Below are positions 58,063-64,000 of a stretch of DNA of 64,000 nt, piece after piece. Below the pieces are notes generated by a model. The model was not told where the DNA came from. It saw only the letters and a program-made list of their open reading frames with translations, and searched no databases. The stretch comes from Ridgeia piscesae. Lineage: Eukaryota; Annelida; Polychaeta; Sabellida; Siboglinidae. The position numbers and the translations under genes are program-made. The stretch covers positions 402,501-466,500 of the forward strand of contig JAODUO010000190.1 of the NCBI GenBank assembly GCA_025642075.2, given 5' to 3'. How positions within the stretch are numbered: position 1 is the first letter of the stretch; the number at the start of each line of letters is the position of its first letter.

Positions 58063-59318
58063 CAGGGCTTTATACAGGATCAAATTTTTGCCAGTCACAA
58101 GTTTGGGTAAAAACCTAATGATACATGTCTTACAATTTTGGAAGACCTTTTTTTGCTATGCTATCTTATTTTATATGCAATAACATAACAACAATAATTA
58201 ATATAATAATGTCTTATTTAATGACATTTTTCAATTATTACAACCATGCCTAATAAAAAAACAAGTTACATTATGTCGCAGTGTAAATAACAAAATTACG
58301 TCAATTATGCAGTCATTATAATATACAGTACTCTCAAGCAATGTTACATGTCTACAACAAATTATAAATAAATCTTCAAAAACAACCTCATTCATAACAA
58401 AATAATACATTCTGTAAAATCATCATAAACGAAGGACACCATTTTACCTTCGCAATTACTAGAAAACATCAATAAAATAATAAGTCGATGTCATCGGCGG
58501 TGAAGGTGTTGCCGTAACAGTTGGCGTCGGTTTTGCCGTGAAAAACTTCGTTATTGTGGTTAGTTTGCGAACCTTCGGCTTCGGAGGTGGAGGCATCGCG
58601 TGGACGATAATATGTAATGTTTATTCGTAGCCACGTGAGTCGCTAACGAGGCCTCGTTTTAAAGTTGATCATTCCCGGGAGTCACTCCAGACATAAACGC
58701 CATAAAGTCGAAATGTTAATAATATACAGGCATATAACACTTGTATATTTTATTACGGATATAAATTCCCTCACGTATATGTAATTTATATGTATTTTTG
58801 ATGCTTTGAAAAGTGCGCATAATCCGTATTATGAAGTTTGCGTTACTAGTTAATTCATGCCCATTATTATTGACGTGTGACACCCCAACGGAATTAACCA
58901 ATCACGTATGCTATTTGCGAAATGGTTGTTGGGGCATTAACGCATTGCTTTGACCCCTCTAGCAGCAAATGAAACCACATGTACGACTGCCGCTGTGAGT
59001 AGGCGCCCTACACGCATGCGTAAAAGGAGCTTCTTGCGCTGCGCTACTGTTACGCCTGCAGTGTACGCGTGAATAGTGTGGTGGTAGGCATCTTTGAGCA
59101 CCGTGCTAGGAATTCACAGTACTGGAAACATTTGTTTCTGGGGGATACACAACACGTTATATTCCAGTGATGACACGGTGACACCCGTCATATAAACTGC
59201 CAGGACGGGGCATTATCACATGTTGACGGGTTGTACCCGTCCTCGAAAAATTTTCCCCATCCATATTTGAAATTGCCCGTCCAAATGACGGGTGGACGGG
59301 TCTCTAGATAAAGCTGTG
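58063..59318 (-). mobile_element. Non-autonomous hAT-type transposon, copy 2 (1256 bp)
   Basis: Plus-strand ends CAGGGCTTTATACAGGATCA and ...CTAGATAAAGCTGTG, flanked by the perfect 8-bp duplication ctacacac (58055-58062, 59319-59326). Without the nested insert and end deletion, copy 1 is the same sequence inverted. No transposase. Confidence 0.93.
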
Positions 59319-59326
59319 CTACACAC

Positions 59327-60526
59327 CTACTTTTGCACATATTATCTCTATTATATAAACTATGCATAACTGCCTTCAAAATAGCCACCACACTTTGGTA
59401 ACTGATCCTGTCCCATTTCGCTATGTTGTTAAAACCAAAGGGAATAAGTTATAAAAGCCTTTATTGTTTGAATTCACAGTATGTTGCATCCTGTTGTATG
59501 TTTTCATTTCCACCAAGAAAAGATTAGTAAACAAATTTATTCATACTTTCATATTATACAACATGCAACTGGCCTTCTTCAAATATACATGCAGTTGAAG
59601 CATACGCAAGAGACCGGTTCATTTCATGCATTCTTTTTTGGTCAAAACAAGGGTCAAAATGAGTTAGTATGTTGTACCAAACACTAACTAGTCATAACAG
59701 TTATTTTTGTTGTTACAATTATGGTTTCACTCTTGTAAATCCGATTGTGTTGAAGGAAATGAGTTCTGAATGCAATACAGGAAGACCATTTTATTAATGG
59801 AAAACAGGATAGCTTTAAAATATTGTCTATATTGAAGATATTGAGTTTATATTTGATTGTATGAAATGGAAAGTTGGGCAGTCCACACATTATTTTATGA
59901 CCTATTTTTCGTTACCTATATTTCACATTTAACCTACATTTTAACATGTATGCCTAAGTTACTAATTAATAAATCTCAGTTTTCATGTCAGCTGCCAAGG
60001 ACAAAACTACAGACTAACCACTTGTGTTAGAATCCATGATTGTATTTTGTAGCCATGCAAACTCCAATTTGCATAGCTTCTTTCTAAAGACTCAAAAAGT
60101 TGCTAAAAGGGTGTTTCATATTGTGATTTTTTCTTTGCTTGGTCCGAAATCAGATAGATGAACAGACAAATACCCTCTTTTATTTTCACATGAAAGTGAA
60201 CAATTGTAACTTTCTTGTCTGCCCAATTGACCACTGGTCAATTCACTATGCTCCTGGTAAACCTTGCGTTGTCTTTGATGCGATTTAATAATTGATCAGT
60301 TCCACTGAATGGTCAAACATATCATAAATTTGTCTAAATAGATTGATCTATGCTTGCAGCCAAAAGTTGCAGGGTACTGTTTCGAATGAGTCAGTTCAAA
60401 TGTGAAATGTATTATTGCATGAATTGTTAACTACCGGGTAATTGAGATCAAAGACAGTTGTATTGGTGATGTATTTTTTTCCAGATAAATTAAACTTACT
60501 TTTTATGTATCCAGATTACAGTTTGA
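59327..60526. other. Unannotated intergenic sequence
   Basis: AT-rich DNA; no gene or repeat recognised. Confidence 0.4.
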
Positions 60527-60770
60527 GTGGGGGAGCCATGGTCGCATAGTAGAGTGCCAGACTGTCATTCGAGGAGACGGTGGTTCAATCCCACCTACCG
60601 CCGTTTCGAAACTTAGGCAATTTCGTTCACCCCACATTTGCCTGTGTCTTTCGGAAGAGATACTAAAAGCCAGTGGTCCCTTCTATCTGGTGTATATGCC
60701 AGAGGAAGTAAAGGATGATTGATGTTCTGAGCTCAGTTAATTGTAACTGAGTTCTATGAGGATGTGTTAC
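60527..60770 (+). mobile_element. tRNA-derived SINE
   Basis: The head gggagccatggtcgcatagt, then agagtgccagac, carries a box-A-like motif, and ggttcaatccc is a perfect box B about 45 bp later. The body contains ttgcctgtgtctttcggaag, a core found in several animal SINE families. Inserted next to AT-rich DNA; the tail is degraded. Confidence 0.75.
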
Positions 60771-60779
60771 TTTTATTGT

Positions 60780-63680
60780 AAATTATCATTGACCTCACCC
60801 TTGTGGCTACATAGATTCACATAGTAATGCACATAGTAAAACATAAATTCACATAGTAAAAGGCTACAACCCCAGATAGAATGAGCTGACAAAATAATTA
60901 TTTAGTATGTAACTATAAGATTAAGAAACTTAAACATTACAAGTGGCCAGTTAACAGGGTGCTACCTTTAACACAAACCCACTGCACCAAGTTTAAGAAT
61001 GTTAACCCATCATTTGATATTGAAATGTAATACACAAACTTGTAGTAATTTTTGTATCCATGTAAAAATGGACTGGTATGTTTTTTTTTTGTATAATTTA
61101 CAGGTGGAATGGTATCAGACCTGGTTTATCCAATAAATACTTACATTGGGTTAGTTACTTACAGATACAAGGTAGTTATCTGTGTTACTTGTACATAATC
61201 AGTTTTAATACCGCACTGTGTACTGTATGTGTGTACTAAATTTTTGACGTCAAGAAAATCCATCCCAGTACATCTAGACAGTATTTGGTTATCTTGATAG
61301 ACTAAGAAGAGACAGCAAGGCTATTGACAATACTTCTAGTGTGTTGGTAATGGTTGATTACTGGAAATAATTACAGTACACAAGTGTAATGCTTTGTTGG
61401 CCCAACCGTCCCCGTGGCTGTGTTGTGGTTACATTGCGCCTCATGAAAGACACGACTACTACGCTGATTCAAGTCTTCAATGTCCTCTATACATGCTATG
61501 GCATGCACCGGGCTATTTATTAATTTGCATTATTAATTTACTAAATGCTCATTGATCAATGACGCATATTGCCTGTGACCATAGACTTGCATGGCATAGA
61601 GTGCACATATTACATGCGCACACATTAGTGCGATTGAGAAAGGTTGTCGGTGGTGACAAGGCTGAATGCAGTTGTGCTATCATTGACATGGTGCTTCTAG
61701 GCACCGCCAGCCAATAGCATTGGCAGGCGTGTTTGCATTCACGCTGCACAGTTAGCTGTCTGTGCATTGCTCAGTATCTCACTGACTGGCCGTCCCGTAG
61801 AGTAAGTATCACTTCAGTGTTTGCTGTGCTGGTGTGGGCAAATCTCATGAGTAATGTCGTTGATATAATACCATTACCATTATATAAATTCTGAATAAAT
61901 AAAAAATAACTTCTACCTGTGTGATTGATTGATTGATTTATAGAACACTGGCACGTTCATATTGATCAATAACAATTAAATTCTATGAGTGTCATGTGCA
62001 AGTTTGTATCTTGGACAGAAATGTTATTCCTTGTTTTAATTAATGAGATTTTTATATAAACATTTGTTCTTCATGAATGAAATAAATACGTAACAATTCC
62101 ACCAAACACTTGCATAAATGGTTAGTGAATGGTAGCCTATGATAGCAGACCAGTAGTGCACAAAATAGACACAACTAATTTTACCACATTATAAGTTTAG
62201 ATGTACAAGTAATCTAGTTCAATTAGTAGTGATAACATTAAAAAGCTTGCACAAATGCACATTAATGTTTGTTCTGATCAGTGCCAATGTGTACAGTGAC
62301 CATTTTTTTGGGATTACTAAAGAACTAACAACCATGGTGTCATAAGAACACTAGTTGTACTTGCCCAAGTTTCTGGGAACTGACCTTCATTAAAGATAGG
62401 TATTATCTGTTGTTGATACCAGCAAGCTTGCTGGTACTAAGAGGTGCAAGGTGGCCATGCTTGCCAGTTTAGTTTCTAGATATGTGCAGCGTTCGTGCCT
62501 AGTGGTGATATGCCAGGAATCTGCTGGTTTGTGGCTCTGGTTAGCCAGCAATTCAGCAGGTTTATGAAGAACAGTAAAATCCCAAGAGTTATGATAAAGT
62601 GGTCATTTTAAAAGGTTCTTTCTAAAGTGTGTGCCAGTGGTTTTCCACAGTATTACATGTATGTAATTGTTTGCTTGTGATAAACACACATTCATTTTGA
62701 TACTAGTCTCTGTTACCCAGGCGCTGTGAGATGACTGCCATTTTGCAGCCTCTCACATCGGCCTAGGCAAAGTATGCCCTGCGTTTTTCCCACTGAGGTT
62801 GCCGTACCCCAGCATAGGGTAGAAACGACGAATGGCTCTCAGGCTGACTCTGAAATAACAAATAAATTAGGATACACTTGTTATCAGACAATGCTGTACT
62901 ATAAAATTATTTAAAATTAAACTTATCCTGATTATTGAAGCATGATACAGGAAAAAAAACATAAATAATTTTGTTTTTCATTTTTTTCATTTTATTTTTA
63001 TTTTGTCTCTATATCCTATAACTATTTTTAATTATCAAAAGCCTGCATACTATATATATATATTTTTACAAACCTGTGAATTCATCCAAAACAGTGATGC
63101 TTTCAGAGTATACACATATTGGTTCCCTTTTTATGTAGTCACCAGGGGACCATTTCACTAAGATAAGGGAAATTCATCAGTAAACATACGGTGTTGAATT
63201 CAGATTTTTCCCTCAAAAAAGCAAATAACCATTTACAATTGCCACATTACGGGGAACACTATATTCATCACATACCATTGACAGTGGCCCGCTGGCACAT
63301 CATGTTTTCATTAATTCGGAATCATCGCTAAGGTTCAGAATTGATTTTAAGGGGCAAAGTCAGGTTTAAGAGCTCTTTAAGAGTTAGTGAGATGGGCCCG
63401 TGGTGTCTGTAAGTAGAAGTTATATCAGCAACACAAGAGGTAGACGTGTAGCCTATTGTTGACTGGCATTGTGGGGATCTCTGCCTCTAAACCAGTGCCA
63501 CAAGCCCCATCTTCCAGCAGGAAAAACTTCCCAATTGGGCGCACGTGAGGTGCAAAATAGGCAGTATGTTCTATGTATGATAGCAATGTTGTAGCTTATT
63601 CCCTATGGATGGAGCCTAATTACTGTCAAGCTTGAAAGTTGAATGTTTCCCATTGTTGACATTGATGTCTTGTGTATCTC
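60780..63680. other. Mostly unannotated intergenic or intronic sequence
   Basis: Nothing firm. A minus-strand frame at 62760-62850 (after ttatttcag at 62850, SLRAIRRFYPMLGYGNLSGK, then a stop) might be a terminal exon, but has no recognised homology. Confidence 0.3.
61385..61475 (+). mobile_element. tRNA-like sequence (SINE head or tRNA pseudogene)
   Basis: The stretch gtccccgtggctgtgttgtg has a box-A-like start, and tgattcaagtc resembles box B. No good cloverleaf could be drawn by eye. Confidence 0.3.
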
Positions 63681-63688
63681 TGTTGCAG

Positions 63689-63760
63689 GTAAGTACCAAT
63701 CATGCTGGAAATTGCATCGCCACAGTCTCCGGTCTGTCTGACGCTCCCGTTAGCAGCCAG
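63689..63760 (+). CDS. Candidate internal exon of an unidentified gene
   Basis: Acceptor ctctgttgcag is followed by 24 in-frame codons (VSTNHAGNCIATVSGLSDAP, then VSSQ) and a donor-like gtaatgtacc. The peptide faintly recalls filamin-type repeats (AGxC...V.GL...PV), but it is too short to assign. It could also be chance. The exon begins gtaagt, so an acceptor and a donor-like site are fused at its 5' edge. Confidence 0.3.
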
Positions 63761-64000
63761 GTAATGTACCATTTGTATAAGTCACATACACACACATGTC
63801 TGTCACTAAGGTTGCCACATTCTTTGTAGTCTGGTAAGCACCTTTTACTTTTCCAGATCTAACAACTGACTGACTTAAGCAAAACTGTGGGTGTGGGTGT
63901 CAGTTATGTTTGATGGAGAGTAATGTCGAAGTTCACAGTGTACTATATTTCTACAATTGTTCCTTGCTAAGTTAATCATTGGATCTATTGATAGTTGGTG

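Noticed and set aside
60527..60606. Functional tRNA gene
   Set aside because: Box B is good, but the acceptor stem does not pair convincingly by eye and a SINE body follows directly.

Overview
This is metazoan nuclear DNA: split genes with GT-AG introns, a tRNA-derived SINE, LINE fragments, TIR DNA transposons, and a very large load of microsatellites and minisatellites. Nothing prokaryotic, plasmid-like or phage-like is present. A marine invertebrate, possibly a lophotrochozoan such as a mollusc, fits the gene types and retroelement styles, but the species cannot be fixed from the sequence.

Two protein-coding genes can be assembled exon by exon, both on the minus strand. (1) A secreted or surface-anchored serine beta-lactamase-like (MEROPS S12) protein occupies 9122-18018. 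It has 5 exons and 574 codons, with the SxxK, YxN and HSGG motifs in place and a C-terminal DUF3471-like domain. (2) An NT5DC1 orthologue (5'-nucleotidase domain-containing protein 1, HAD superfamily) occupies 31125-50126. It has 12 exons and 451 codons, all four HAD motifs are intact, and one intron uses a GC donor. Every exon junction in both genes keeps the reading frame. One weak candidate exon of a further gene lies on the plus strand at 63689-63760.

Layout: 1-8.5 kb is repeats (CCTG, 30-bp, GT, 9-bp, 17-bp arrays) around a LINE remnant. 9.1-18.0 kb is the beta-lactamase-like gene, whose introns hold AT, GT and CACACG tracts. 19.0-22.6 kb is a tandem duplication of about 1.79 kb. 22.6-24.0 kb is a second direct duplication, split by a 364-bp TIR element. 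24.3-28.6 kb is a 20-bp minisatellite, about 510 bp of GT and a 22-bp minisatellite. 28.8-29.2 kb is a LINE remnant. 31.1-50.1 kb is NT5DC1, whose introns hold two hAT-type insertions with perfect 8-bp target duplications, a third hAT-like element, SINEs and long minisatellites. 50.5-64 kb is transposon-rich intergenic DNA with LINE fragments, a TA-flanked pogo/Tigger-like element of 1218 bp, another hAT copy and a tRNA-derived SINE.

The most striking observation is the roughly 4.2-kb minisatellite filling intron 3 of NT5DC1 (42796-47040). Its monomer is a copy of the 3' splice site and first coding bases of exon 4, so the intron carries dozens of decoy acceptors upstream of the real one. Next come the family of non-autonomous hAT elements with nested insertions, and the UG-rich tracts that sit directly against splice sites of the beta-lactamase-like gene.
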